Positions 1-8,755 of a DNA stretch of 54,363 nucleotides are shown piece by piece. Source of the stretch: Bacillota bacterium (GTDB taxonomy: Bacteria; Bacillota; Clostridia; Lachnospirales; Cellulosilyticaceae). The stretch covers positions 1 to 54,363 of the forward strand of contig JAEYPM010000028.1 in NCBI GenBank assembly GCA_023410675.1, written 5' to 3'. The notes under the pieces are model-generated. The model did no database searches. It saw only the letters and a list, made by a program, of their open reading frames with translations, and was not told where the DNA came from. Both the position numbers and the translations under genes were made by a program. Numbering within the stretch: position 1 is the first letter of the stretch; every line of letters starts with the position of its first letter.

Positions 1-127
1 CCTTGTAAGTACAGCCATATGGCATAACAGCATACCTAATGGCTCACTCATTATCAACAAGTTTTCTCGGCATAAAAGGACATTTTCATTTGTGGTACGT
101 GAGGACATTTTCACTTTTGAATCACAG
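1..127 (-). mobile_element. possible end of an IS21-like insertion sequence, body off the left edge
   Basis: The motif GGACATTTTCA occurs twice in direct repeat (78-88 and 103-113), 25 bases apart, in non-coding DNA. Read on the minus strand this gives repeated GAAAATGTCC blocks near a possible tip at about 127. Terminal regions with several short repeated transposase-binding blocks are typical of IS21-family elements, and this wording resembles ends I associate with clostridial members. No transposase gene is visible because the element would extend beyond base 1. The identification is an inference from the repeats alone. Confidence 0.3.
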
Positions 128-153
128 GTAATCATTCCATTTCCTGTAAAGCA

Positions 154-182
154 TTGACAGACAAGCCTAAAACATGTATACT
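154..182 (+). promoter_or_regulatory. sigma-A promoter of the SRP RNA
   Basis: A perfect -35 TTGACA (154-159) is followed after 17 bases by TATACT (177-182). Transcription would start near 190, just before a short perfect palindrome (193-206) and about 27 bases before the paired 5' end of the SRP RNA, so the 5' end is probably processed. The strength fits an abundant stable RNA. Confidence 0.7.
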
Positions 183-216
183 AAGATTTGTGGCACTTAT
201 AAGTGCTAAGAATTTT

Positions 217-480
217 CCGTGCTAGCTGGGGAGGTAGCGGTGCCCTGTACCTGCAATCCGCTATAGCAGGAGTGACGCCTTGACTGAGGCACTAATTGGT
301 AGGGTCTGCCCTTAACAAGTGGTGATGATGGTTGAGTCTTACGCAATAAACACTTATGAACCGTGTCAGGTCCGGAAGGAAGCAGCACTAAGTAAGAACG
401 TTTATGTGCCGTGAGGTTGCTTGGCTTGAGCTAACTACTAAGGTAACGCTTATGGATTATTGTCGAAGCAAGGTGCACGG
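217..480 (+). ncRNA. ffs: signal recognition particle RNA, long form with Alu domain
   Basis: This is the RNA scaffold of the signal recognition particle, which binds Ffh and targets nascent membrane and secreted proteins. The near-universal SRP54-binding segment GTCAGGTCCGGAAGGAAGCA lies around 365-385. The 5' part has the Alu-domain hallmark GGGGAGGTAGCGGTGCCC (227-244) seen in the about 265-nt SRP RNAs of Bacillus and Clostridium. The ends are set by pairing of CCGTGC (217-222) with GCACGG (475-480). A terminator follows at 501. The position directly upstream of dnaX is the usual one in Firmicutes. Exact mature ends are uncertain by several bases. Confidence 0.93.
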
Positions 481-500
481 ATTTAATAATGATTAGTCAC

Positions 501-527
501 GGCTATCCTATTTAGGGTGGCTTTTTT
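501..527 (+). terminator. terminator of the SRP RNA
   Basis: Bases 501-510 pair with 513-522 in a ten-pair stem that includes wobbles, and T522-527 follows. It lies across the region where the longest dnaX reading frame would begin, which argues for the later dnaX start at 568. Confidence 0.75.
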
Positions 528-567
528 AATGAGTAATATAAATTTCTTTTGGAAAGAGGCAGATGGT

Positions 568-2178
568 GTGAGTTATTTAGCGCTATATAGAAAATATAGA
601 CCGTATACGTTTGATGATGTAGTAGGTCAAGAACATATTATAAGAACGCTTAAAAATCAAATAAAGTCACATAGAATTTCTCATGCCTACTTATTCACAG
701 GAAGCCGTGGAACAGGAAAGACCTCTGTAGCTAAAATATTAGCACGTGCCGTGAACTGTGAGGATACTAAAGAAGGCTCAGCATGCGGTGTGTGTGACAC
801 ATGTAAAAAGATGAATGAAGGCTCATTGATGAGCATTATAGAGATTGATGCAGCTTCACATAATGGTGTTGATAATATCCGTGAAATCAATGAAGAAGTC
901 AAATATACGCCTGCTATTGGGCAGTATAAAGTCTATATTATTGATGAAGTGCATATGCTTTCAACAGGTGCCTTTAATGCTCTTCTTAAGACATTAGAAG
1001 AACCACCGGCTCATGTTATTTTTATACTTGCAACAACGGATCCTCAAAAGATACCAGCTACCATCTTATCAAGATGTCAAAGATTTGATTTTAAAAGACT
1101 TACAGTTGATGAAATACAAGAAAGACTATCCCTTTATATGCAAAAAGAGGGGATAGACATAGAGAGTGATGCTCTTAGCTATATAGCAAGGCTAGCAGAT
1201 GGGGGCATGAGGGATGCTCTTAGTATATTAGAACAGTGTATATCCTTTTATTTCGATGAAACAATAACTTTAGATAAAGTGCTTTATCTGATGGGAGCAG
1301 TTGATAATACCTTATTGTTTGATATGATGGATGCACTGATTCATTTTAATAGCCACACAGTCATTAAGCTATGTGATGAAGTCAATAGACAAGGAAGAAA
1401 CATAAGACAGTTTGTCAAGGATCTCATGATACATGCAAGAAATTTATTGGTAGTCATGACTACCAATCAGACAGAAGGTGTGTTAGACTATAGCAAGGAG
1501 TACATTACAAGGCTAAAAGAGCAAACAAAAAGTGCCAGTACATCTTTGCTTATGTACTATATAAAAAGTTTTGCCACTCTTGAAAATGATCTTAAAACAA
1601 CTGTTTCGCCTAAAATATTATTAGAAGTGGGTCTTTTAAAGCTTACAGAAATGCCAACAGACGATAAGGACATGCAACTATCTGACAAACTCCTTCAACT
1701 TGAGAAGAAGCTAGAGGAATTAAAAGAACAAAGGATGACTAATGTACAAAATATTGTGCAGGTCATGCCAGAAAAAAAGGGAGAAGAAATCATTCCTAAG
1801 AAGCCTCCAAAAGCAGTGCCTGAAGACATTAAGAAGCTAAGGGAGAACTGGGCTAATGTATTAGAACAACTAAGTGAAGGCATAAGAATTATTGCACGTT
1901 CCATAACACCAGCCTTTTTAGAAGATGATATCTTTTATTTGGTATGTGAGCCAGCTATGGAGCCGCCTATAGCAGATAAATTAGAGGCTATTAAAGGAGC
2001 GATTTATCAAATAGCACAAAAAGAAGTAACAGTTAAACTTGTCACATCAGCTTGGTATGAAAATAAGTATCATGAAGTTTATGGTACACATCCAAAAAAG
2101 ACTAAAGAGACTATGACGATAGAGCAAACCATTAATGAAATAAAAGATAAAATTAATTTTAATATAGATATTAGATAA
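568..2178 (+). CDS. dnaX: DNA polymerase III subunit gamma/tau
   Basis: DnaX is the clamp-loader ATPase of the replicative polymerase (536 residues). The start is taken as GTG 568, giving the family-typical opening (V/M)SYLALYRKYRP; AAAGAGG (553-559) sits 8 bases upstream. The frame stays open to 517, but ATG 529 and anything before it have no Shine-Dalgarno and overlap the SRP terminator. Visible parts are Walker A GSRGTGKT (45-52), the zinc-binding cysteines C64, C73, C76 and C79, the DEVH Walker B (126-129), sensor ATTD (155-158) and SRC (168-170). Domain III follows, then a lysine/proline-rich linker and a tau-like C-terminal region. No obvious slippery frameshift site was identified. It is followed by ebfC and recR, the usual Firmicutes order. 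Confidence 0.96.
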   Translation: MSYLALYRKYRPYTFDDVVGQEHIIRTLKNQIKSHRISHAYLFTGSRGTGKTSVAKILARAVNCEDTKEGSACGVCDTCKKMNEGSLMSIIEIDAASHNGVDNIREINEEVKYTPAIGQYKVYIIDEVHMLSTGAFNALLKTLEEPPAHVIFILATTDPQKIPATILSRCQRFDFKRLTVDEIQERLSLYMQKEGIDIESDALSYIARLADGGMRDALSILEQCISFYFDETITLDKVLYLMGAVDNTLLFDMMDALIHFNSHTVIKLCDEVNRQGRNIRQFVKDLMIHARNLLVVMTTNQTEGVLDYSKEYITRLKEQTKSASTSLLMYYIKSFATLENDLKTTVSPKILLEVGLLKLTEMPTDDKDMQLSDKLLQLEKKLEELKEQRMTNVQNIVQVMPEKKGEEIIPKKPPKAVPEDIKKLRENWANVLEQLSEGIRIIARSITPAFLEDDIFYLVCEPAMEPPIADKLEAIKGAIYQIAQKEVTVKLVTSAWYENKYHEVYGTHPKKTKETMTIEQTINEIKDKINFNIDIR

Positions 2179-2208
2179 TATTATATATTTATTTAGGAGG
2201 ATTAAGGT

Positions 2209-2538
2209 ATGAAAAATTTTGGTGGTATGCCAAACATGAATCAGCTTATGAAACAAGCTCAAAAAATGCAAAGAAAGATGGAAGAAGTACAGCAAGCTTT
2301 AGAAGAAACTGAGATGACAGCAACAGCAGGTGGTGGTATGGTTGAGGTCGTTGTCACAGGGAAAAAACAAGTAAAATCAATCACGATTAAACCAGAAGTA
2401 GTTGATCCAGATGATATTGAAACGCTAGAAGATTTAGTAACTGCTGCGGTTAATGAGGCTATGCGTCAAGCAGAAGAATATTCACAAAGAGAAATGGGAA
2501 AAGTTACAGGAGGTCTTCCAACAGGAGGATTATTCTAG
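2209..2538 (+). CDS. ebfC: YbaB/EbfC family nucleoid-associated protein
   Basis: A 109-residue DNA-binding protein of the YbaB/EbfC family, which forms small dimers that bind DNA and associate with the nucleoid. The opening with GGMPNMNQLMKQAQKMQ and a charged helix is characteristic, followed by the glycine-rich TATAGGGMVEV strand segment and a C-terminal helix. The start ATG 2209 has AGGAGG upstream. Its stop TAG (2536-2538) overlaps the GTG of recR by one base, so the two are almost certainly translationally coupled. The gene sits 30 bases after dnaX, in the same unit. Confidence 0.95.
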   Translation: MKNFGGMPNMNQLMKQAQKMQRKMEEVQQALEETEMTATAGGGMVEVVVTGKKQVKSITIKPEVVDPDDIETLEDLVTAAVNEAMRQAEEYSQREMGKVTGGLPTGGLF

Positions 2539-3140
2539 TGAGTAGCTATTATGGTGGGAAGATGATGGCTCTTATTGAAGAGCTATCAAGACTTCCAGGC
2601 ATAGGGACAAAGTCAGCACAAAGGCTGGCTTTTCATATTATTGGGCTTCCAGAAGAAAAAGTTGTTAGGCTTGCTAAAACAATGGTCGATGCCAAACGTA
2701 ATATTCATTACTGCGAAAAGTGTTTTGCACTTACGGACAATACACTATGTCCAATATGCCGGGACGATAAAAGGATAGTCCAGCAAGTCATGGTGGTTGA
2801 AGACTCAAGAGATATGGTAGCTTATGAAAAGACCAAAGAATACAAAGGGCTATACCATATTTTAAATGGAGCCATATCACCTATGTTGGGCATAGGCCCA
2901 AGTGATATTAATATCAAGGAGCTACTTGAAAGAATACAAAATGAAGATATACAAGAAATCATCATTGCCACAAATCCTAATATTGAAGGAGAAGCAACAG
3001 CTATGTATATCAGTAAGCTCCTAAAGCCACTAGGCATTAAGATTACCCGTATTGCACACGGCGTGCCAGTGGGTGGAGATTTAGAGTATGTAGATGAAGT
3101 TACGCTTTCTAGAGCACTTCAGGGAAGAAGAGAGATATAG
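2538..3140 (+). CDS. recR: recombination mediator RecR
   Basis: RecR (200 residues) acts with RecO, and where present RecF, to load RecA on gapped DNA. The protein opens with the helix-hairpin-helix segment LSRLPGIGTKSAQRLAFH. A four-cysteine zinc finger follows (C59, C62, C71, C74), then a Toprim domain starting at VMVVEDSRD (about 85-175) and the C-terminal THGVP-like segment, here AHGVPVGGDLEYVDEVT. The start is GTG 2538, one base inside the ebfC stop. The internal AGGAGG near 2523 serves as ribosome-binding site. The unit ends at hairpin 3149-3187. Confidence 0.96.
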   Translation: MSSYYGGKMMALIEELSRLPGIGTKSAQRLAFHIIGLPEEKVVRLAKTMVDAKRNIHYCEKCFALTDNTLCPICRDDKRIVQQVMVVEDSRDMVAYEKTKEYKGLYHILNGAISPMLGIGPSDINIKELLERIQNEDIQEIIIATNPNIEGEATAMYISKLLKPLGIKITRIAHGVPVGGDLEYVDEVTLSRALQGRREI

Positions 3141-3148
3141 TTCATAAA

Positions 3149-3187
3149 AAGCCTTCTATGATCATTAGATGTTATCATAGAAGGCTT
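3149..3187. terminator. palindromic hairpin, repeat copy A, terminator of dnaX-ebfC-recR
   Basis: A perfect 14-bp stem (3149-3162 with 3174-3187) with an 11-base loop. The core CCTTCTATGAT is shared with hairpins at 3676, 7389 and 9347. It has A's before and only short T content after, so it works best as a palindromic terminator after recR. Confidence 0.65.
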
Positions 3188-3263
3188 AATTTAACCCATT
3201 ATTTGAAAGGGGATTTCTTTTGATATTTCTTTTAAAAAACACTTAGCATTTGTTAAAGTATTC

Positions 3264-3509
3264 TTAATTCCATATACCATTTTCTATAACTACATCCCCT
3301 ATAAATTGTGACTCATCTGGCAATCTGCCAAGTTTATTTGTCTTGATATTTGGTGGCAACGTAATTCCGTGAAAGAACCTACTACGACTAAATCCCTCAT
3401 CTTGACCTAAATCTCTTAAAATCTCCTGGGCAATATAGCCATTTGTGGAGCCTGCAACGATTACAATAGTTTTCGTCTTAAGTGACTCCAAAATATCACT
3501 GTGTTTCAA
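3264..3509 (-). pseudogene. probable gene fragment, unknown family
   Basis: This is 81 codons from a TTG at 3509. I do not recognise the family. Visible features are a hydrophobic strand plus glycine turn, TIVIVAGSTNGYIAQEIL, which looks like the start of a Rossmann-type fold, and a C-terminal stretch ending GDVVIENGIWN. The frame stays open upstream without ATG or GTG to a stop at 3567-3569, and those codons (around SSSRQKIDRKAIL) read like real protein. I see no Shine-Dalgarno or promoter, so I take this as the 3' remnant of a larger gene. It lies between two copies of the hairpin repeat. A small functional gene starting at TTG or ATT cannot be excluded. The rest of 3188-3734 holds nothing else I can identify. 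Confidence 0.4.
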
Positions 3510-3675
3510 AATTGCCTTTCTATCAATCTTTTGCCTGCTGCTGGAGATAATAGTATCTGAAACATATTATCTGTCCTTTCTTATATAAATAGTATGGTAT
3601 TAAGTGTCATCCTTTATTCTTATGGCTTACTCCTTGTCTCTACCCCATTGCGTTGAAGAACTTTATAATTTTGGG

Positions 3676-3720
3676 ATTACACCTTCTATGATTGTTAGAT
3701 ATTATCATAGAAGGTGTAAT
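3676..3720. terminator. palindromic hairpin, repeat copy B
   Basis: A perfect 17-bp stem (3676-3692 with 3704-3720) with an 11-base loop, from the same family as 3149, 7389 and 9347. It lies just downstream of the minus-strand lyase gene, where it would end that transcript. Confidence 0.65.
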
Positions 3721-3734
3721 TTAATATATAAAGC

Positions 3735-6700
3735 TTAGCGATGATAGCCTATTGTATACTGGGCATTATTACATGGGGTTGTGTTATATATTACCAGTGA
3801 GTCTGCAATCATAGAGGCTGTATTCTTTAGAAGGCCTGAGTTTTCTTTTGAAAGTTGGCTTATAGGTATTTTAGTAGATAATGATATTTCTGCTATTTTA
3901 TTGCCCATACCATTACTATATATAATACAATAGTCAGTGCGAGATTCATAATCTTTTTTAAGGGTTTTGGTAAGACAGTTCATATAAGTTTCATATTCAA
4001 AATATCTTGTTTTGCGACTTGCATTATCTAAATCTATTAATGCCTTTTTATGTTCCTCGATAGAAGGCCAAGGATAATCATAATAGGTTAGTTGTAGGAG
4101 AATGTTTGCGTATTCGCCACGATATTCATTATTACCTGTTGTTACTAAGTTAAACTTACTAGGATAATCAAATCCTATATCCTTATCATGAAAGTTACGA
4201 CTAGTTTCTTGCGTAGCTATGGTTGTGAAAGTATACATATAAGGCTCACTTGAATTTCCAAAAGCATCACTTACTTTTGGGATTCTCACAGTATACTGAG
4301 TACTAGGTGATAGGTTATCAAGCTCTAATTTAAGAACATTGTTGCTTGCCAAAGCTTGGATAGAGAAACGGTTATCATTTTCATCAATCATATCAACATA
4401 TATAGGAAAGTTTGAGGCTATTGTTTTTGAATAGTCAACCATAATAGTTGTTTTAAGGGGAATATCTAATGCGTTGCCTTTTGGCGTAATAGAAACGATG
4501 CTCATTGGGAAATTATTAGGGATTAGTATTTGTTTTAAATGTATTGATTTTAAAGACTCTTCACCTGATGTATTTATAGCTGATACTGCAAAGTCATATA
4601 CTTGATTCATAGTAAGATCTGAGAAAATATACTGTGTGACTTTTATAGGACTAGAAGTTACTTTGCTATTATTGAGATAGACATGATAACCTGATAAATT
4701 ACTTTCTTTGTTGGCATCCCAGCTAAGCACAACATTTTGCCCCTGAAGACTTAGTTTAAGGTTAATAGGGCGTGTTGGAGCAGATGCCTTTTGAACTTCT
4801 ACTGTTCCTGGAATACCCTTAAATGACAAGACGCTTCCTTCTTCTGTTACAGTATAAGTGCCAATAGCCTCATTGTTTATATATACATAATAACTTCCTT
4901 GTTTCATATCTGCGATGACATATTCTAATTGAGTTCGAGAACTATCAATAGTAAATTCAAAAGAGCTGCTTACCTTTTCTCCTGATTTACTAAATAAGAC
5001 AACTTTATCATGAAGTTTTACACCAACAAACCTATCAAGATCTATTTTGTCAGGCGTAACAGCTGATGTGCCATTATCCATTATTTGAATGACATTAAGA
5101 AAATCATCAGATAACTGAGAATCGCGTGGACTTACTTCAATTCTCCATGCTCCAGATTCATGACGTGTCTTAGGCAGAGGCGTTAGAGCATAATTTTTAC
5201 CATCGACATAGAATTCTTTACCAGTTCCCCCTACTTTTTCGATCTTGAGGTTATTAGCAGAAGGTAAGAGGGTGTTTGTTACAAGTTGACCTGAATAACC
5301 TTGTTGTGTACGTCTTACAGTAAAAGTATTATTAGATATGGTAGGCTCTTCTATACTATGAAGCGTCCAGCTTTTCTTAAAGGATGGATTAGAGGATGTT
5401 ACTTTATCATAAACAATCAGTGCTGCTGGATAGGCATCACGTTTCAAGTTTAAAAACATAAAAGAGCGAAGATGTTTTTGGACTTTACTTGTATAGGCCT
5501 TTGACAAATCTCCCTTTAGGTAACTAAAAGTAGGAGACTGTTTGTCAGGACCAAATTGATGAGCCAGAATATCAGCAACTTGATGACCTTTAGCGTTTAA
5601 TTCGTTAAGGTCTATAGGCTCTTTTGCATCATTAATCAATCTTTGCCCCCCATCATTGGAAACAGTCTTCTTAATATAGGTAAATTTTTCAGCAGGGTCA
5701 TAAATAAGCATACAGTTATGTGCTATAGTACGCTTATGATAGTTAATGTCATGTTCAGAGCCATAGCCTATAAAATTGCCATTTGCATCTTCTGTTTCAT
5801 AGAGGCCTGAATCAATGGCTAGAGCACCTTTATAATATATTTGAAAACTTCCTGAATCAAAGTGATCATGATTATTAAATTGATAGGCACCTACTTTCAT
5901 TTCTGCCACTACTGCCGGAGAGTCTAAACCATCTTGCCAACCTGTTCGAGCCACCATAGTACCAAAGGGATAACCAAAATAGCGTGTAAGAGGAAGCGTA
6001 TCAAAAGATTTTGCTGGCAAGTCAATTTCTCTAAAAATGAGGTCATTGACAGCTTGCCTCTTCATATAATAAGTATTGGCATAACCCGTTAATTTTAGCT
6101 GCTTATCCAATGCATATTTAAAGTAACCATCTTTAAAGTAGTTTGCATTGATCATATAGAAAAGCGGACTGTCCCAAGGTGCGTTTGGTGTACTACCAGA
6201 ACTATTATAACTATCACCTTCTCTAAGTTGATCATTGTCAGGTCTAGAGGTATAAATCCAGCGATAAAGTAATTGTGATTGTGAAGAATCAAATATCTGA
6301 CCTGCTCCGATCTTATTGTATAAGATAGATCCATATAATTCGGGAAGAGATCGAGAGATACCATAGCTATCTCCTTGATGATGCATACCTCCTTGATAAA
6401 TGAAATTTCGTGCGGGTACAAGCTGGTTGAGAATGAAGTTTGAGGTATCATAATACATTGCAGAATCTTTATCATAGAGTGCAATACCAGCAGCTAGCCT
6501 GGAATAGAGCAAAGTTTCTCCACAAGAATGTCCCGTGAGGCTTCCTATGGGGGTATTAGAAATAGGATAAATGACACACTGAGTCTTAGCCACTGCTATA
6601 AGATTATTTCTTAGTGCAATTTCATCCTCGGCTGATAGATATTCATAGCACCAATCATATACTAAAGCTCCAGTAAGCAAAGATCTATTTGGAATAGTAT

Positions 6701-7136
6701 AGTCAACTGCAGGGAAATCAATATTTTCCAACAAATATTTGACGTGACTTATTGCATTTTGCCCAAGTGTCTTTGATTTAGCAGGATCAGTAGATTTTAA
6801 TAGAAGGCTCATAAGAGCTTCAGATTCTATTTTATCGCATAATTCAAAAGCAACTTTCTTTAAACTACCATTATTATTAACTTGATTACAGGTATCAATA
6901 ATAGATTGTTGCGTGATAGAATTACAATTATCTGTTATAGCTTGTTTTACGGCGTTCATTTCAGTTCGATTTAATTTAGTTCTTAAGTTATTAAGATCGT
7001 TTGGTGTAATAAGCACTCTAGGATGTGTTGAAGGAGGTATGGGGATGTTATTTTGAGTTTCAGCGGCATATAAGATAGTAAGAGAAGAAGCCAGGCATAC
7101 AAGGGATACTAATAGTAAATACAATATACGTTTCAT
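3735..7136 (-). CDS. secreted heparinase II/III-like polysaccharide lyase with FnIII and Ig-like modules
   Basis: A 1133-residue exported protein. Residues 1-25 form a clear signal peptide ending in LYAA. Residues about 35-390 resemble the (alpha/alpha) toroid of heparinase II/III and alginate-lyase families. The following beta-sandwich half holds the family signature around NNHDHFDSGSFQIYYKG (His about 422) and a downstream TIAHNCML. A fibronectin-III module follows (about 785-875), then a bacterial Ig-like (Big_5) module (about 878-974) with the typical YTVRIPKVSDAFGN end. The last about 155 residues form a domain I do not recognise. The substrate is unknown; uronic-acid-containing glycans are typical for the family. 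It has its own promoter near 7289-7317 and terminator at 3676-3720, and no neighbouring transporter or sulfatase. Confidence 0.8.
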   Translation of the reverse strand: MKRILYLLLVSLVCLASSLTILYAAETQNNIPIPPSTHPRVLITPNDLNNLRTKLNRTEMNAVKQAITDNCNSITQQSIIDTCNQVNNNGSLKKVAFELCDKIESEALMSLLLKSTDPAKSKTLGQNAISHVKYLLENIDFPAVDYTIPNRSLLTGALVYDWCYEYLSAEDEIALRNNLIAVAKTQCVIYPISNTPIGSLTGHSCGETLLYSRLAAGIALYDKDSAMYYDTSNFILNQLVPARNFIYQGGMHHQGDSYGISRSLPELYGSILYNKIGAGQIFDSSQSQLLYRWIYTSRPDNDQLREGDSYNSSGSTPNAPWDSPLFYMINANYFKDGYFKYALDKQLKLTGYANTYYMKRQAVNDLIFREIDLPAKSFDTLPLTRYFGYPFGTMVARTGWQDGLDSPAVVAEMKVGAYQFNNHDHFDSGSFQIYYKGALAIDSGLYETEDANGNFIGYGSEHDINYHKRTIAHNCMLIYDPAEKFTYIKKTVSNDGGQRLINDAKEPIDLNELNAKGHQVADILAHQFGPDKQSPTFSYLKGDLSKAYTSKVQKHLRSFMFLNLKRDAYPAALIVYDKVTSSNPSFKKSWTLHSIEEPTISNNTFTVRRTQQGYSGQLVTNTLLPSANNLKIEKVGGTGKEFYVDGKNYALTPLPKTRHESGAWRIEVSPRDSQLSDDFLNVIQIMDNGTSAVTPDKIDLDRFVGVKLHDKVVLFSKSGEKVSSSFEFTIDSSRTQLEYVIADMKQGSYYVYINNEAIGTYTVTEEGSVLSFKGIPGTVEVQKASAPTRPINLKLSLQGQNVVLSWDANKESNLSGYHVYLNNSKVTSSPIKVTQYIFSDLTMNQVYDFAVSAINTSGEESLKSIHLKQILIPNNFPMSIVSITPKGNALDIPLKTTIMVDYSKTIASNFPIYVDMIDENDNRFSIQALASNNVLKLELDNLSPSTQYTVRIPKVSDAFGNSSEPYMYTFTTIATQETSRNFHDKDIGFDYPSKFNLVTTGNNEYRGEYANILLQLTYYDYPWPSIEEHKKALIDLDNASRKTRYFEYETYMNCLTKTLKKDYESRTDYCIIYSNGMGNKIAEISLSTKIPISQLSKENSGLLKNTASMIADSLVIYNTTPCNNAQYTIGYHR

Positions 7137-7288
7137 AGTTTTCCTCCAATCTTCTATAATATTTTTGCTTTGATTCTTCTATGTAAGAAATTCAAGCTCT
7201 TCATTTTTTGGGGCTTTTTAATGTCGTTTATCTTAGGATAATTCCAAGAAGTGGATTTAATGTTCAAAAATAAAAATTCTATAGTTAA

Positions 7289-7317
7289 ATTATATATCAT
7301 TTATCAACAATTTGTAA
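7289..7317 (-). promoter_or_regulatory. candidate sigma-A promoter of the lyase gene
   Basis: On the minus strand TTACAA (7317-7312), 17 bases, then a perfect TATAAT (7294-7289). This gives a leader of about 150 bases to the ATG at 7136. The surrounding gap 7137-7448 is AT-rich and otherwise holds only hairpin copy C. Confidence 0.5.
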
Positions 7318-7388
7318 TATTAAAAATAAAACATTGATAAGAATGACGTCGAATAAATAAACTATTTGCCTTATAAAGCCATAATAAA

Positions 7389-7427
7389 AGGCCTTCTATG
7401 ATTGTTAACTGTCATCATAGAAGGCTT
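7389..7427. terminator. palindromic hairpin, repeat copy C, terminator of the alcohol dehydrogenase gene
   Basis: Twelve perfect pairs (7391-7402 with 7414-7425), extended by a wobble and an A-T pair, with an 11-base loop. It belongs to the same family as 3149, 3676 and 9347. It follows the minus-strand dehydrogenase by about 20 bases and is preceded on the plus strand by A's, which become the U-tract on the minus strand. Confidence 0.65.
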
Positions 7428-7448
7428 GATTTAATTGATTAACTTAAA

Positions 7449-8612
7449 CTATTTATATGATTTTCTTAAGATTTCAGTAGCATCTTGTGTATTAATAGGC
7501 ACAGGATCAAAGTCAAATAATGGTCCCATTGTATGTCTTGCATTTTCTGCATATTTTATGAGGTTGACCCTATCAATACCGTAGTCAGACATTTTAAGGT
7601 CAGCTACATGACATTTTTGTTGTAAGTCTTTAAGTGCCATAACAAAGTCCATGGGTTCTTTAGCATTTGGGTTACCAAGGGCTTTTGCCATATCTATCAT
7701 TTTCTGAACACCAGCATTTGCAAAGAATGTATAGTATTCTAGTGAAATCATGATAAGTCCTGCTCCATGAGGTAAGGTTGGATGATAAGCACTGAGTGCA
7801 TGTTCAAGGGAATGCTCAGAAGTGCAGCTAGAAGTGCTTTCTACAAAACCTGATAAAGTATTAGCAAGAGCTACCATAGCACGGGCTTCCTCATTTGCAC
7901 CATCATTTACAGCAGTAACAAGATATTTTCCTATCAGTTCAATGCTTTTAAGTGCATACATATCACTAACGGGTGATGCAATATTGGCAAGATAACCTTC
8001 AGTAGCATGGAAAAGAGCATCAAAACCTTGATAAGCAGTAAGATGCGGTGGTACAGACATCATTAAGCTAGGATCTACAACTGAAAGAACAGGAAATGTT
8101 TTATCATAGCCAAATCCTATTTTTTCATTTGTATCTTCTTTCGTAACAACCGTCCATGGATCAGCTTCTGTACCTGTACCAGCTGTAGTTGTGATGGCAA
8201 CAATAGGCAGTGGCTCATGAGGAACAGGCAGACCTTTTCCACTACCACCTCCCACATAATCCCAGTAATCGCCAGGGTTTGTCGCCATTACAGCAATACT
8301 TTTAGCAGCATCAATACTACTACCACCCCCAAGACCAATCACAAAATCGCAGTTGTTTTCTTTAGCTAGATCAGCACCTTGCATAACATGAGTTTTAGTA
8401 GGATTAGTAAGTATTTTATCAAATACAACATAGGAGACATTTGCCTTTTTGAGTAAAGATTCTACACGGTCTAAATAGCCATACTTTTTCATAGAAGGAC
8501 CAGCAGAAGAAACAATAAGAGCTTTCGTGCCAGGTAGATAATCAATAAATTCATCAAGTTTATTCTTTCCGAATAATATTCTAGATGGCATATAATAGTT
8601 AAATGATGTCAT
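7449..8612 (-). CDS. iron-containing alcohol dehydrogenase
   Basis: A 387-residue group III (iron-dependent) alcohol dehydrogenase, which interconverts alcohols and aldehydes with NAD(P)H in the cytoplasm. The nucleotide-binding GLGGGSS (93-99) and TTTAGTGTEA (141-150) are present. The metal ligands map to D198 and H202 (GFDALFHATEGY), H267 and H282 (LPHGAG), so the active site is intact. Length and order are normal for butanol/propanediol-type enzymes; the substrate cannot be read from sequence. The start ATG 8612 has GGAGG 8 bases upstream. It is transcribed alone, divergent from the gene at 8883. An imperfect palindrome at 8643-8673 may be its operator. Confidence 0.9.
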   Translation of the reverse strand: MTSFNYYMPSRILFGKNKLDEFIDYLPGTKALIVSSAGPSMKKYGYLDRVESLLKKANVSYVVFDKILTNPTKTHVMQGADLAKENNCDFVIGLGGGSSIDAAKSIAVMATNPGDYWDYVGGGSGKGLPVPHEPLPIVAITTTAGTGTEADPWTVVTKEDTNEKIGFGYDKTFPVLSVVDPSLMMSVPPHLTAYQGFDALFHATEGYLANIASPVSDMYALKSIELIGKYLVTAVNDGANEEARAMVALANTLSGFVESTSSCTSEHSLEHALSAYHPTLPHGAGLIMISLEYYTFFANAGVQKMIDMAKALGNPNAKEPMDFVMALKDLQQKCHVADLKMSDYGIDRVNLIKYAENARHTMGPLFDFDPVPINTQDATEILRKSYK

Positions 8613-8642
8613 AACTTCGACCTCCAGGAAATTTTTTCTTAC

Positions 8643-8673
8643 ACTCTTATTATAATCTATTATAAGTAAGAGT
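8643..8673. promoter_or_regulatory. imperfect palindrome upstream of the alcohol dehydrogenase gene, possible operator
   Basis: ACTCTTA-TTATAAT on the left matches the reverse complement of ATTATAAG-TAAGAGT on the right apart from one extra base. The element covers a minus-strand TATAAT about 40 bases upstream of the start codon, so a bound repressor could block transcription. AT-richness weakens the case. Confidence 0.3.
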
Positions 8674-8755
8674 AAATAAAATTAACATATTTATTAATAT
8701 CAAACTATTAAAAAATATTAGTTTATTACAATAATACAAATATGTTGATACATCC

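Noticed and set aside
206..388. 60-codon reading frame on the minus strand
   Set aside because: It lies entirely across the SRP RNA, whose conserved bases explain the sequence.
517..567. 17-codon N-terminal extension of dnaX
   Set aside because: It overlaps the SRP terminator, has no ribosome-binding site, and is not present in the family; GTG 568 has both a good site and the normal start of DnaX.
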